Shown here piece by piece: positions 1 through 9,695 of a stretch of DNA of 64,000 nucleotides. Position 1 is the stretch's first letter. Each line of letters starts with the position of its first letter. The notes under the pieces were generated by a model that was not told the DNA's origin, made no database searches, and was given only the letters and a program-made list of their open reading frames with translations. A program made the translations under genes and the position numbers. Source of the stretch: Kangiella koreensis DSM 16069 (GTDB taxonomy: Bacteria; Pseudomonadota; Gammaproteobacteria; Enterobacterales; Kangiellaceae); assembly GCF_000024085.1 (NCBI RefSeq), contig NC_013166.1, positions 2,294,001 to 2,358,000 of the forward strand, in the 5' to 3' direction.

Positions 1-2123
1 CTTCGATGGATGAAGACAGTGAACAGGAAGATATGGTCTTTTCGGCCAAATACGCCTGCCCCACTTGTGGTCATTCAATCCCCGAGTTAGAGCCACGAAT
101 CTTCTCTTTCAATAACCCAGCCGGTGCCTGCCCCACTTGTGATGGATTGGGCATTGACCAGTTTTTTGATCCGGACAAAATCATCACTAATGAAGATATT
201 TCATTGGCTGGTGGTGCTATTCGAGGCTGGGATCGTCGAAACGTCTATTACTTCCACATGCTGAAGTCATTAGCCAAACACTACAAATTTGACATTGAAG
301 CGCCGTGGAGTAGCTTAACCAAAAAAATTCAGGACGTGGTCTTATACGGCAGTGGCAAAACTCAGATTGACTTTGAATACAGTAATGATCGCGGCGACAA
401 CTACCAACGCAAGCATCGTTTCGAAGGCATTATTCCGAACATGCAACGTCGCTACCACGAAACCGAATCCGGTGCGGTGCGCGAAGAATTACAAAAATAC
501 ATGACCACCCAGTCCTGTAGTTCTTGCGGCGGTACACGTCTGAATGAAGACTCGCGTAATGTATTTATCGATGGCACCACCTTGCCGCAAGCAACCCACT
601 GGTCAATTGAGCAGGCGCATCAGTATTTCAGCACACTAGACCTGCCTGGTCAGCGTGGTGAAATTGCTTCTAAGGTGTTAAAAGAAATTGGCCAGCGCTT
701 AAGTTTCCTGGTCAATGTCGGACTAGACTATCTGACCCTGGAACGAAGCGCCGATACTTTATCGGGCGGTGAAGCACAACGGATTCGTTTGGCCAGCCAG
801 ATTGGCGCAGGCCTGGTCGGCGTAATGTATATTCTCGATGAACCATCAATTGGTCTGCATCAACGTGATAACGATCGTCTGCTACAAACACTGACTCATC
901 TGCGTGATCTGGGCAACACTGTCATCGTAGTTGAGCATGATGAAGATGCAATTCGTGCCGCTGACTATATCGTGGATATTGGCCCGGGCGCAGGTGTACA
1001 TGGTGGTGAAATCGTCGCTAAAGGTACTTTCGAAGATATTAAAAAAGCCAAGGGCTCGTTAACGGCTCAATACTTGACGGGTGAGCTTAAAATTGAAGTG
1101 CCAGAGAAACGTACGCCGTTCGATGCCAAGCAAACGATTAAAGTTCTGGGCGCAACGGGCAACAACCTGGCTCAAGTCAACCTTGAAATTCCGATTGGAC
1201 TGCTAACCTGCATAACCGGTGTTTCAGGCTCAGGTAAATCAACCCTGATCAATGACACCCTTTATCCAATTGTCGCGCGCGACATTAATCGCTCCAGTTT
1301 GCAGCCGAAACCTTATGAATCGATTGAAGGTCTAGACCATATCGACAAAGTGGTTGATATTGACCAAAGCCCGATTGGTCGTACACCGCGATCAAATCCT
1401 GCGACTTATACCGGCATTTTTACACCGATTCGCGAACTGTTTGCCGGTACACAAGAATCACGCACACGCGGTTATAAACCTGGTCGCTTTAGTTTTAACG
1501 TCAAAGGCGGACGCTGCGAAGCCTGTCAGGGCGATGGCGTTATCAAAGTAGAAATGCACTTCTTGCCAGATGTCTATGTAGCCTGTGATGTGTGTAAGGG
1601 TAAACGCTACAACCGCGAAACCCTGGAAATTTTATACAAAGGTAAAAATATTCACCAAGTATTGGATTTGACGGTAGAAGATGCCCGCGAATTCTTTGAT
1701 GCCATTCCGGCAGTCGCGCGTAAATTACAAACCTTGATAGACGTTGGCTTGTCATACATCACACTCGGCCAGGCTGCGACAACTCTTTCCGGCGGTGAAG
1801 CACAACGTGTGAAGTTATCGCGCGAACTATCCAAACGCGATACGGGGCAGACGCTCTATATTCTTGATGAACCGACCACAGGCTTGCACTTCCACGATGT
1901 TAATCAACTACTCAAAGTTCTGCATCGCCTGCGCGATCACGGCAACACAGTAGTCGTCATCGAGCACAACCTGGACGTCATCAAAACCGCCGACTGGATT
2001 GTCGATCTCGGCCCAGAAGGTGGTAACAAAGGAGGACAGATCATCGCCACAGGTACGCCGGAAGACGTCGCTAAAGTTAAACAATCTTATACAGGCAAAT
2101 ACCTGAAACCAATGTTGAAGTAA
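1..2123 (+). CDS. uvrA: UvrABC system protein A (partial, 5' end outside window)
   Basis: DNA damage sensor ATPase of nucleotide excision repair, which loads UvrB at lesions. About 707 codons are present, matching E. coli UvrA (940 aa) from about residue 235 to the end, so roughly a quarter is missing at the window edge. Visible in order: a zinc-binding pair (CPTCG, later CPTCDGLG), the first ABC signature [12 protein letters not shown] with Walker [14 protein letters not shown], the second Walker [10 protein letters not shown], the C-terminal zinc module (CEAC ... CDVC), the second signature [12 protein letters not shown] and Walker [13 protein letters not shown]. The reading frame is open from base 3. 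The first in-window ATG (base 6) is internal, not the start. The promoter and any LexA box lie outside. Confidence 0.98.
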   Translation, partial: SMDEDSEQEDMVFSAKYACPTCGHSIPELEPRIFSFNNPAGACPTCDGLGIDQFFDPDKIITNEDISLAGGAIRGWDRRNVYYFHMLKSLAKHYKFDIEAPWSSLTKKIQDVVLYGSGKTQIDFEYSNDRGDNYQRKHRFEGIIPNMQRRYHETESGAVREELQKYMTTQSCSSCGGTRLNEDSRNVFIDGTTLPQATHWSIEQAHQYFSTLDLPGQRGEIASKVLKEIGQRLSFLVNVGLDYLTLERSADTLSGGEAQRIRLASQIGAGLVGVMYILDEPSIGLHQRDNDRLLQTLTHLRDLGNTVIVVEHDEDAIRAADYIVDIGPGAGVHGGEIVAKGTFEDIKKAKGSLTAQYLTGELKIEVPEKRTPFDAKQTIKVLGATGNNLAQVNLEIPIGLLTCITGVSGSGKSTLINDTLYPIVARDINRSSLQPKPYESIEGLDHIDKVVDIDQSPIGRTPRSNPATYTGIFTPIRELFAGTQESRTRGYKPGRFSFNVKGGRCEACQGDGVIKVEMHFLPDVYVACDVCKGKRYNRETLEILYKGKNIHQVLDLTVEDAREFFDAIPAVARKLQTLIDVGLSYITLGQAATTLSGGEAQRVKLSRELSKRDTGQTLYILDEPTTGLHFHDVNQLLKVLHRLRDHGNTVVVIEHNLDVIKTADWIVDLGPEGGNKGGQIIATGTPEDVAKVKQSYTGKYLKPMLK

Positions 2124-2132
2124 TATTGAAAT

Positions 2133-2159
2133 AAAAAAAAGGGCGACCACTGGTCGCCC
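2133..2159 (-). terminator. Rho-independent terminator for the terC transcript
   Basis: GGGCGACC-ACT-GGTCGCCC (2141-2159) is preceded on the plus strand by eight A residues. Read on the minus strand it is a GC stem followed by a U tract, so it fits termination of the leftward terC transcript. There is no T run on the plus side, so it should be weak for uvrA. Confidence 0.8.
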
Positions 2160-2193
2160 CTACAGATACCCGTATTTTTAAAAGAATAGCTTT

Positions 2194-3009
2194 CTAAAGA
2201 ATATCTTCCTGAGCTTCCTGCTCTAACTTGGCGAGTGCGGCTGCTTCTTTCTTTCTCATGATGCGCTTTTGATAACGCGACTGAACGATGTCGCTGAGTA
2301 CCATGATCGCTATCACAAAGTAGAAGGTCGCTTTGTTCATCGGTTCGATGGGATAACCGAATAACAGTAGTTCAGATTTATGACCACCATCAGCGAGTAA
2401 CATGATACCGACGACCAATAAGATAAATAACCCTAACACTTCAAACATGCGGTTCTTTTGCAGAAAACTCGATACCATATCCGCCAGCCAGATCATCAGC
2501 ACGCCACTGATAATAATCGCGATCGCCATGATCCAGAAATTATCGGTCAGCGCCATGGCGCTTAAAATAGAGTCGAAAGAAAAGACCAGGTTCATTAAGA
2601 CAATTAAGGTAATAATTTTAGCAGCCGATTGAGGTTTACGATCTTTACCGTCACCGACTTCGAGCGCCATCATGTGCCAGATTTCTTTAACCGCGGTGTA
2701 CATAATAAAAACACCACCAAATAGCACGATGATACTTTCAAAGGTAAAGGTTGCTTCAATAAAGCCAGTCCAAGGTATGGTAAATAACTCACCCTGCACA
2801 TATTTAATCAACTCAACCAAAACAAACAGCAATATAATTCTTAATACTACTGCCAAACCGATACCCAGCCAGCGCACCTGCTTTTGCTTTTCCAGCGGTG
2901 CGCGCTTTGATTCAAGCGAGATGTACAGCAAATTGTCAAAACCCAATACGGCCTGCAAAACAATAAGCATTCCAAGTGTGAATAAGTTTTCGATGGTAAA
3001 TAGATCCAT
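2194..3009 (-). CDS. TerC family integral membrane protein
   Basis: Multi-pass inner-membrane protein of 271 aa. It has the TerC-family acidic membrane motifs GFDNLLYISLES near the N-terminus and FSFDSILSAMAL in the middle, and about seven hydrophobic segments. The family is linked to metal (often manganese) export or tellurite resistance; the substrate here cannot be told. An AAAGGG ribosome site precedes the ATG. The gene starts 12 bases after the stop of the HEAT-cyclophilin lipoprotein gene, so the two are probably co-transcribed. There is no ter operon around it, so this is likely the general metal-homeostasis version. Confidence 0.9.
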   Translation of the reverse strand: MDLFTIENLFTLGMLIVLQAVLGFDNLLYISLESKRAPLEKQKQVRWLGIGLAVVLRIILLFVLVELIKYVQGELFTIPWTGFIEATFTFESIIVLFGGVFIMYTAVKEIWHMMALEVGDGKDRKPQSAAKIITLIVLMNLVFSFDSILSAMALTDNFWIMAIAIIISGVLMIWLADMVSSFLQKNRMFEVLGLFILLVVGIMLLADGGHKSELLLFGYPIEPMNKATFYFVIAIMVLSDIVQSRYQKRIMRKKEAAALAKLEQEAQEDIL

Positions 3010-3021
3010 AATAAAGCCCTT

Positions 3022-4722
3022 TTATTTAATGATTTCCGCTTTAAGAATTTGGTCATTCTGCTCAAGTGACATCACAATGTCCATTCCTTCGACCACTTCA
3101 GCAAATACGGTGTAGTTGCTATCAAGGTGTAAATTCGGAGCAAGATTAAAGAAGAATTGTGCGCCACCGGTATCTTTGCCAGCGGTTGCCATACCGATGG
3201 TTCCTTTCAGGTGTGAGCGTTGATTAAGTTCTTCGCGAATGCTGTAGCCGACACTACCAGAGCCATCACCCAGTTGACTACCACCCTGCGCTACAAAGTT
3301 GGGAATAACCCGATGGAAATAAGTGTTTTCATAAAAGCCACTTTCGGCTAAGCGAAGAAAGTTAGCTGAAGTGTAAGGCGTGTCTTTAAACAGTCGAATG
3401 ACAATATCACCCTGTGTGGTAGTGAGCTTTACTTTTGCCGCCCCTTTTTCCAATAAGTCTGGTAATTCAGCTGGCGTTGCTTGCGGTTCGGTTTTAGGTT
3501 CTTGATAGGTGTTTAAGGCACGCTGGGCACCAATACGAATGATAGCTTTGTCGCTCTCGGCTAGTTGCTTTAGAACTGGTGGCATATCCAGTTCAACAAA
3601 GTATTGGATCACCGCACGCTGATGATTAGGGTCGTCAGATTCGAGCCAGGCTTTGACCAGCTTCTGCACTTCGGGTTGCGCCTTGTCATTGGTCGCCAGA
3701 AAAGCTGCTGATTGCACCCAACTGTTGTCACTCTCACGAAGCGCTTTTAGAGTTTGCGGTGTCATCCAACGTCGAGCTGATTGCAACACAGTTACTTGTA
3801 AAGCAGGGCTTTCTTTTAAAGCTAAGTCATTCAACGCCTGTATTTGGTCGGCACTGGTGAGGGTGCGAATTCCTAGAGCCTGAGCAGCGGCAATTTGAAT
3901 GGCATTATTTTCACCACCAACCTTTTCCCACAAAAATGGCGTGATGTCTTTATGCCCCAATCGAGACAGTGCGCGAATCATAAAAGCCTGTGTCGCGCTA
4001 TCCAATGAATTATTCTTGTCACGCAACAATGCTATAACATCGGGAACATGAGGATCTCTTAACAAAGGCACTCTGGCTAATAAGAAGCTGGCTTTTAACG
4101 CGGTTTCTTCATCGCGCAATCGGTCTATCACTCGCGCTACCTCAATTTCGGTATCACCGGTTAATAGATGACGATGAAACACCGACATAATGCCTAAGCC
4201 TTGCATGGCGGCATTAGCAACTTGTGCGTCTTCAGTATTCTCAATCAAACGCGCCAAAGTGTGTACCGATTGATCGCCGCCAAGGTTACCAATGGCCAGT
4301 ACTATGGCCGCACGAACCTTGCTGTTCTTTTCCTGCTCCAGTTGCTCAATCAGATTTGGCGTCGCTGGTTTATGCAAACTGATGCCCAAAGCAAAGGCGG
4401 CAGTTTCTCGCACCCTGGCATTAGAATGCTTGAGCAAAGGCAGAATCAAGTTGCTGGCCTGTTCATCGCCAATCCGTCCTAAATTGATTAACGCTAATTG
4501 CACAGTCTCAAGATTGTCACAGGCCAATGCCTTATTGAAGGCAGTCTCATTGATCTGTCGCATATCTGCCAGTCGATACAACACCTGCGTTTCTACGCAA
4601 GGCGCTGCCTTAGGAGTCAAAACGCTACAGCCAGCGAAAAATAGAGTGAAAAAGGCGAGCGATAGTGGTTTTGCGAGCTTGCTATGGTGGCTTAGTGCAG
4701 TGAGGCAATGTAAAATGCGCAT
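3022..4722 (-). CDS. HEAT-repeat lipoprotein fused to a cyclophilin-type peptidyl-prolyl isomerase
   Basis: Predicted 566-aa lipoprotein. I chose the start MRILHCLT at 4722, not the longer open frame to 4770, because it gives a clean lipoprotein signal ending in the lipobox FAGC (Cys32). About 350 residues of helical HEAT-like repeats follow (for example ARVRETAAFALG, SKVRAAIVLAIGNLGG, NAAMQGLG). The last about 145 residues are a cyclophilin domain with the active-site motif FHRVIPNFVAQGG and GAQFFFNL. The protein would be anchored in the periplasm with a scaffold joined to a foldase. Its client is unknown. It is divergent from ettA with only 26 bases between start codons, so its promoter must overlap the ettA coding region. 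Confidence 0.88.
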   Translation of the reverse strand: MRILHCLTALSHHSKLAKPLSLAFFTLFFAGCSVLTPKAAPCVETQVLYRLADMRQINETAFNKALACDNLETVQLALINLGRIGDEQASNLILPLLKHSNARVRETAAFALGISLHKPATPNLIEQLEQEKNSKVRAAIVLAIGNLGGDQSVHTLARLIENTEDAQVANAAMQGLGIMSVFHRHLLTGDTEIEVARVIDRLRDEETALKASFLLARVPLLRDPHVPDVIALLRDKNNSLDSATQAFMIRALSRLGHKDITPFLWEKVGGENNAIQIAAAQALGIRTLTSADQIQALNDLALKESPALQVTVLQSARRWMTPQTLKALRESDNSWVQSAAFLATNDKAQPEVQKLVKAWLESDDPNHQRAVIQYFVELDMPPVLKQLAESDKAIIRIGAQRALNTYQEPKTEPQATPAELPDLLEKGAAKVKLTTTQGDIVIRLFKDTPYTSANFLRLAESGFYENTYFHRVIPNFVAQGGSQLGDGSGSVGYSIREELNQRSHLKGTIGMATAGKDTGGAQFFFNLAPNLHLDSNYTVFAEVVEGMDIVMSLEQNDQILKAEIIK

Positions 4723-4748
4723 AACTTTGATCAACCCTGTTCTAATTA

Positions 4749-6416
4749 ATGGCTCAATATATTTATACAATGAATCGCGTGGGCAAAATTGTCCCGCCGA
4801 ATAAAACTATTCTAAAAGATATTTCCCTATCATTCTTCCCTGGCGCCAAAATTGGTGTTTTAGGTCTTAATGGCTCAGGTAAATCGACTTTATTACGAAT
4901 CATGGCTGGTGTCGACACCGATATCGAAGGTGAAGCGCGTCCACAATCCGGCATTAAAATCGGTTACCTGCCACAGGAACCACAGCTGGACGACAGCAAG
5001 ACGGTTCTTGAAATCGTTGAAGAATCGGTAACTCACGTTAAAGAAGCCTTGGCAGAACTGGATCAGGTCTACGCGGCCTATGCCGACGCCGATGCTGACT
5101 TTGATGCGTTGGCCAAACGCCAGGGTGAGCTAGAAGCTATTATCCAAGCAGCCGACGGTCATAATCTTGATAACACACTTGAGCGAGCGGCAGAAGCACT
5201 TCGCCTCCCCCCTTGGGACGCTGGAGTGAAAAACCTGTCGGGTGGTGAACGTCGTCGTGTCGCCATGTGCCGTTTGCTTCTTGAGCATCCTGATATGTTA
5301 TTGCTGGATGAGCCTACCAACCACCTAGATGCCGAATCAGTAGCCTGGCTTGAGCGCTTCCTGGTTGATTATAAAGGCACCGTGGTCGCGATTACCCACG
5401 ACCGTTATTTCCTTGATAACGCCGCCGGTTGGATTCTGGAACTGGATCGTGGCCATGGTATTCCATGGGAAGGCAACTATTCGTCATGGCTTGAGCAAAA
5501 GTCTGCGCGATTAGAGATTGAAGAGAAGCAAGAACAATCTCGCCAGAAAACCATGAAGGAAGAGTTGGAATGGGTTCGCTCGAATACCAAAGGCCGTCAG
5601 GCTAAGTCAAAAGCTCGTATGGCACGCTTTGAAGAACTCTCCAGCAAAGAATTCCAGCAGCGTAACGAAACCAAAGAATTGTATATTCCGCCTGGCCCAC
5701 GTCTTGGTACGCAAGTTATTACCGCCAAAGGCCTGACTAAAGCTTATGGCGACAAATTGCTTTATAACGATCTCAACTTCAACCTGCCGCAAGGTGGCAT
5801 TGTTGGTGTGATCGGTCCAAACGGCGCGGGTAAATCCACCATGTTTAAACTGATTACGGGTGAAGAAACGCCAGATTCAGGCGAGCTGAAGGTGGGTGAA
5901 ACCGTTGAACTGTCCTATGTTGACCAGAGTCGTGACTCGTTGGACGACAGTAAAACCGTATGGGAAGAAATTTCCGACGGCTTGGATCTGATTACCGTCG
6001 GCAACTACACCACGCCATCGCGCGCTTATGTTGGTCGTTTTAATTTCAAAGGAACCGATCAACAAAAACGCATCGGTCAATTGTCAGGCGGTGAACGTAA
6101 CCGCGTCCACCTGGCCAAGCTTCTCAAAAGTGGCGGCAACGTGCTGTTACTGGATGAGCCGACCAACGACTTGGACGTAGAAACCTTACGTGCATTAGAA
6201 GATGCATTACTGGCCTTCCCAGGCTGCGCGGTAGTGATTTCGCACGACCGTTGGTTCCTCGACCGTGTAGCCACGCATATTCTTGCTTTTGAAGGCGACA
6301 GTGAAACCGTCTGGTTCGAAGGAAACTACCAAGAATACGAAGCCGATCGCAAACGTCGCCTTGGCGCCGAAGCCGATCAACCGCACCGTATTAAATATCG
6401 TAAGATTACCAAATAA
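4749..6416 (+). CDS. ettA: Energy-dependent translational throttle protein EttA (ABC-F ATPase)
   Basis: Cytoplasmic ABC-F protein that binds the ribosomal E site and gates the first peptide bond according to the ATP/ADP ratio. It is 555 aa, the same length as E. coli EttA, and aligns from the first residue (MAQYIYTMNRVGK). There are two ATPase cassettes: Walker A GLNGSGKST and GPNGAGKST, signatures LSGGERRRVAM and LSGGERNRVHL, Walker B DMLLLDEPTNHLD and NVLLLDEPTNDLD. The charged linker between cassettes carries the P-site tRNA interaction motif region (ELEWVRSNTKGRQ). A Shine-Dalgarno site is not obvious. A short hairpin with a T run follows the stop. Confidence 0.97.
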   Translation: MAQYIYTMNRVGKIVPPNKTILKDISLSFFPGAKIGVLGLNGSGKSTLLRIMAGVDTDIEGEARPQSGIKIGYLPQEPQLDDSKTVLEIVEESVTHVKEALAELDQVYAAYADADADFDALAKRQGELEAIIQAADGHNLDNTLERAAEALRLPPWDAGVKNLSGGERRRVAMCRLLLEHPDMLLLDEPTNHLDAESVAWLERFLVDYKGTVVAITHDRYFLDNAAGWILELDRGHGIPWEGNYSSWLEQKSARLEIEEKQEQSRQKTMKEELEWVRSNTKGRQAKSKARMARFEELSSKEFQQRNETKELYIPPGPRLGTQVITAKGLTKAYGDKLLYNDLNFNLPQGGIVGVIGPNGAGKSTMFKLITGEETPDSGELKVGETVELSYVDQSRDSLDDSKTVWEEISDGLDLITVGNYTTPSRAYVGRFNFKGTDQQKRIGQLSGGERNRVHLAKLLKSGGNVLLLDEPTNDLDVETLRALEDALLAFPGCAVVISHDRWFLDRVATHILAFEGDSETVWFEGNYQEYEADRKRRLGAEADQPHRIKYRKITK

Positions 6417-6431
6417 AACCAACGGTTTTTT
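6415..6431 (+). terminator. Probable terminator after ettA
   Basis: Stem AAAACC-AAC-GGTTTT followed by further T residues, beginning inside the ettA stop region. The stem is short and AT-rich, so strength is uncertain. Confidence 0.5.
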
Positions 6432-6607
6432 TAGTATTAGGTTGGGTTTGAGGCTTTGCCCTCTAACCCAACCCCTAATTACCAACACGAGCTACAACCA
6501 CTAACTGCCCACCCTATTACAAGCCAGCCCCTAAAATTCCTTTAGACAAGCCAAAAGCCATCTGCTACTTTAGAATTATCAACTAATTACCCAATCAGGA
6601 ACACTGA

Positions 6608-6988
6608 GTGTCCGAACAGGAAAGACGAAACTTTTCGCGCATTGAATACAATGCCAAAGTACTCATTGAACAGGGAGAACACAAATCTGTGGGCTCTGTT
6701 ATTGAGCTATCGCTGAATGGTGTTCTTATTGACGCAAAATCAAAACTGGACCAGTCGCAACCTGTTGACGTACAAATCATCATTGATGAATTCTCACCAG
6801 CCATTCACTTAAAGGCAGAAATTGTCCATCATCAAGACCAGCAATACGGCTTAAGAACTTTAGAAATTGATATTGATAGTATGCTGCAGCTTAGAACCAT
6901 CATCGGTATGCATAATGATGATCCCGATGAGATTCATCGAGAGTCAGACGCTCTCTGGAAAACTAAAGTAGAAGAAAAAAATAGCTAG
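6608..6988 (+). CDS. PilZ domain protein (probable c-di-GMP receptor)
   Basis: 126-aa soluble protein made almost entirely of one PilZ domain. The N-terminal arginine motif RRNFSR (R6, R7, R11) and the second motif ELSLNG (33-38) are both visible. The canonical second motif is D/NxSxxG; here the first position is Glu, so ligand affinity may differ. The start is GTG with AGGA seven bases upstream. No motility or cellulose genes are adjacent, so the output pathway cannot be inferred. Confidence 0.82.
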   Translation: MSEQERRNFSRIEYNAKVLIEQGEHKSVGSVIELSLNGVLIDAKSKLDQSQPVDVQIIIDEFSPAIHLKAEIVHHQDQQYGLRTLEIDIDSMLQLRTIIGMHNDDPDEIHRESDALWKTKVEEKNS

Positions 6989-7004
6989 CGAAGAAAGTTA
7001 CCCT

Positions 7005-7628
7005 TTAGCTTGCAACCCATCCATCAAAGCGAGTCTTATAGCCTTGCGGTTTCACTAACTCAAGTTGCCAACAAGTTTCCCCTCTCGCCAAATACTTCAC
7101 TTCAAAATGCGTTCTTTCAGAACCTTTATCCACGTTAGTAATGATTGGTGACAACTGCCATAAGTCTTTGGCTTGTTGCTCGGCCTCTTCAATATAAGAT
7201 TGGATATTCGTTGCCAAAATTAATTGGGTATTATCTTGCATTCGCGATAGCAAGAATTCAAAAAAAGGCATATTAAGCCAACGTTGACTCGCATTTTTCG
7301 GTTCTGGGTTAGGATAAAGAATGAAGACTCCTGCCAGACTTTTGGGCCCTAAAGCATGCACAGTCCAGGGAATGGCATCCGCATGTATAGGCAATAAATT
7401 ATCAAGTGATAACTGCTGAGACTTATCAGCAAAGTCATTAAATTTATTCCGTGTGCGCTCAATGGCAATTAACTGTTTATCAGGATTGTCGTGAGCAAAC
7501 ATTAATGCATGTTTCCCACGACCTGCGCCAATTTCTAAATATTGTGGTTGCTTTATCACCGGTTTAATAAAACCACGAGGTGGATACAATTTTTCAGGTT
7601 TAAACTGGCGCAAATTGACATTCGTCAT
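7005..7628 (-). CDS. TrmB-like SAM-dependent methyltransferase
   Basis: 207-aa class I methyltransferase. It has a SAM-binding loop LEIGAGRGKHALMFA, an acidic strand-2 position (IAIERT) and a TrmB-like central motif ILYPNPEPKNASQRW where true TrmB has a DPWPKKRHxKRR-type sequence. The C-terminal HFEVKYLARGE resembles the TrmB TKFExRG region. It may methylate tRNA guanine-46 or be a divergent paralogue; the basic RNA-contact motif is much reduced, which argues for a different substrate. It is divergent from the haem-protein gene. Confidence 0.7.
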   Translation of the reverse strand: MTNVNLRQFKPEKLYPPRGFIKPVIKQPQYLEIGAGRGKHALMFAHDNPDKQLIAIERTRNKFNDFADKSQQLSLDNLLPIHADAIPWTVHALGPKSLAGVFILYPNPEPKNASQRWLNMPFFEFLLSRMQDNTQLILATNIQSYIEEAEQQAKDLWQLSPIITNVDKGSERTHFEVKYLARGETCWQLELVKPQGYKTRFDGWVAS

Positions 7629-7655
7629 AATATATTAAGTTTCGCTGATATTAGC

Positions 7656-7683
7656 TTTACATGAAATCAAGAAGGGGTAGTAT
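7656..7683 (+). promoter_or_regulatory. Candidate promoter for the DUF3365 haem protein
   Basis: TTTACA (7656-7661), 16 bases, then TAGTAT (7678-7683), about 30 bases before the 7716 ATG. Pattern match only. Confidence 0.4.
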
Positions 7684-7715
7684 AAAGTGTTATCAGAAAC
7701 GGTAAAGGAAACGCC

Positions 7716-8303
7716 ATGAAAAAAGTATTGACCACTCTCCTCATCTTGCTGATTATTGCAGGCGTTGGTTATTATGGCTGGCAACAATATCAGGAAGCTC
7801 AGACCAAGTTGTGGGAAGAAAAAGCGCAGTTGGCTGAAGAAACACTTAAGCCTATCAAGATGCAATTCAAAGAGACTCTAATGAACGGGATGCAACAGGG
7901 AGTGGTTACAGCTATTGATTACTGCAATCTGGAAGCGCCCGAAATTACAGAGAAGGTGCCTGAAGGCGTTGAAGTTGGGCGTACCAGTCATCGTGTGCGT
8001 AATCCAGCCAATGAACCAACTGATTTACTGCAGGCCCCGCTTGACTATTATCTTGAAATGGAACGCCGAGGCGAAAAAGCTAATGGACAGATTACCCAGC
8101 TTCCTAGCGGTGAATGGTTATATGTCGAGCCCATCTACACCCAGCCAATGTGTCTAGCCTGTCATGGTCAAAACATTGCGACAGAAGTACAAACTGCTAT
8201 CAATGAAAAGTATCCCGATGACCAAGCCACCGGCTTTAAAGAAGGCGAGCTGCGCGGCATGTTCTGGCTAAAGTTAGCAGAAGATTTCGGGTCACAAAAT
8301 TAA
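7716..8303 (+). CDS. DUF3365 (Tll0287-like) c-type haem protein
   Basis: 195-aa protein with an N-terminal membrane anchor (residues 4-20) and a periplasmic domain carrying one CxxCH haem site, CLACH (Cys146, Cys149, His150). The conserved run NPANEPTDLLQAPLDYY and the late GELRGMFWLKL region fit the DUF3365/Tll0287-like family, which binds covalent haem and may sense redox or small ligands. An AAAGGAAA ribosome site precedes the ATG. It stands alone, convergent with radA, so no signalling partner is evident here. Confidence 0.82.
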   Translation: MKKVLTTLLILLIIAGVGYYGWQQYQEAQTKLWEEKAQLAEETLKPIKMQFKETLMNGMQQGVVTAIDYCNLEAPEITEKVPEGVEVGRTSHRVRNPANEPTDLLQAPLDYYLEMERRGEKANGQITQLPSGEWLYVEPIYTQPMCLACHGQNIATEVQTAINEKYPDDQATGFKEGELRGMFWLKLAEDFGSQN

Positions 8304-8330
8304 CAGTTTGTACCCAAGGTAAGATCATCA

Positions 8331-9695
8331 TTAAATGAGCTGGATGAACTGATCCATCCGGCTTACCCCAATCACTTCTAAACCTTCCATTGCTTTCGGC
8401 GGTTTATTGCCCTCAGGCACTATGGCGCGCTTAAAGCCATGCTTAGCTGCTTCTTTTAAACGCTCCTGGCCATTGGGCACGGGGCGAATCTCTCCTGCCA
8501 AACCTATTTCGCCGAATATAACGGTGTGCGCTTCTAAAGGACGATTACGCAAACTGGAAATAATCGATGCTACTAACGCCAGATCGGAACTGGTTTCCAT
8601 CACCCTGACACCGCCCACTACGTTGGCAAACACATCTTGATCATGAGTCGCGATACCAGCATGACGGTTGAGTACCGCCAACAACATGGCTATTCGCTGA
8701 TGATCCAGGCCTACCGCAATTCGACGCGGCTGTGGTGCATACGAGGTATCAACGAGCGCCTGAATTTCAACCAGCATAGGACGCGTTCCTTCCCAGGTTG
8801 CCATCACTGCGCTTCCTGATACCGGATCTTGGTATTTCGACAGGAAAATCGCTGACGGATTTTTCACCTGCTTCAAACCTTCATCGGTCATGGCAAAAAC
8901 ACCTAGCTCATTAACTGCACCAAAACGGTTTTTGACAGCGCGTAATAATCGTAAACGACCGTCACGTTCCCCTTCAAAATACAGCACAGCATCGACCATG
9001 TGTTCCAACACACGCGGTCCGGCCAGAGCGCCATCCTTAGTAACATGACCTACGACCAACAAAGTAATCCCGGTCTGCTTGGCAAAACGAACCAGCTGAG
9101 CGGCACTTTCTCGAACCTGAGCCACGCCACCCGGTGCAGACTGCAACATTTCGGTGTAAATGGTTTGGATCGAATCCACCACCATCACTTTCGGCTTTTG
9201 CATCAAGGCTTGAGTGGTGATTTGTTCAACCTGTGTTTCGGTCAATAAGGAAAAGTCACCTGTGGCTAATCCTAAGCGCTGCGCACGCATGGTCACCTGC
9301 TGCAGCGACTCCTCGCCGGTGACGTATAAAACCGAATCGGTCTCACTAATTTTACACAGGCTTTGTAACAAGATAGTCGATTTACCAATTCCCGGATCTC
9401 CGCCCATCAAGACCACTGAGCCGGGTACCAGGCCACCACCCAGAACGCGATCAAGCTCTGACAGACCTGATGACATGCGGGGCAATTCAGACAAGTCCAC
9501 CTTGTCCATTCTGACCACTTTAGTTGCCTGACCTGAATAACCTGTAAAGCGTGACGTTTTGGAACTGGTTGCTTTCTTAGCATCGACCTGTTCGACCAAA
9601 GAGTTCCATGCTTTACATGCACCACATTGCCCGGCCCATTGCGGGGTTTCGGTGCCGCATTCCTGGCAGACATATATTGTTTTTACTTTTGCCAT
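8331..9695 (-). CDS. radA: DNA repair protein RadA
   Basis: Hexameric RecA-like helicase that promotes branch migration during recombination. 454 aa from the start MAKVKTIYVCQECG (9695), which aligns with family N-termini; the 22-codon upstream extension of the open frame is not needed. It has a zinc finger (Cys10, Cys13, Cys24, Cys27), Walker A GGDPGIGKST (about 98-107), the RadA-specific KNRFG motif (255-259) and a C-terminal Lon-like domain (GLAGEIRPVPNGQERLKEA). Single gene, convergent with the haem-protein gene. Confidence 0.96.
   Translation of the reverse strand: MAKVKTIYVCQECGTETPQWAGQCGACKAWNSLVEQVDAKKATSSKTSRFTGYSGQATKVVRMDKVDLSELPRMSSGLSELDRVLGGGLVPGSVVLMGGDPGIGKSTILLQSLCKISETDSVLYVTGEESLQQVTMRAQRLGLATGDFSLLTETQVEQITTQALMQKPKVMVVDSIQTIYTEMLQSAPGGVAQVRESAAQLVRFAKQTGITLLVVGHVTKDGALAGPRVLEHMVDAVLYFEGERDGRLRLLRAVKNRFGAVNELGVFAMTDEGLKQVKNPSAIFLSKYQDPVSGSAVMATWEGTRPMLVEIQALVDTSYAPQPRRIAVGLDHQRIAMLLAVLNRHAGIATHDQDVFANVVGGVRVMETSSDLALVASIISSLRNRPLEAHTVIFGEIGLAGEIRPVPNGQERLKEAAKHGFKRAIVPEGNKPPKAMEGLEVIGVSRMDQFIQLI

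Noticed and set aside
2672..3115. 147-codon plus-strand frame
   Set aside because: Antisense to terC and the HEAT-cyclophilin gene, with no signal of translation.
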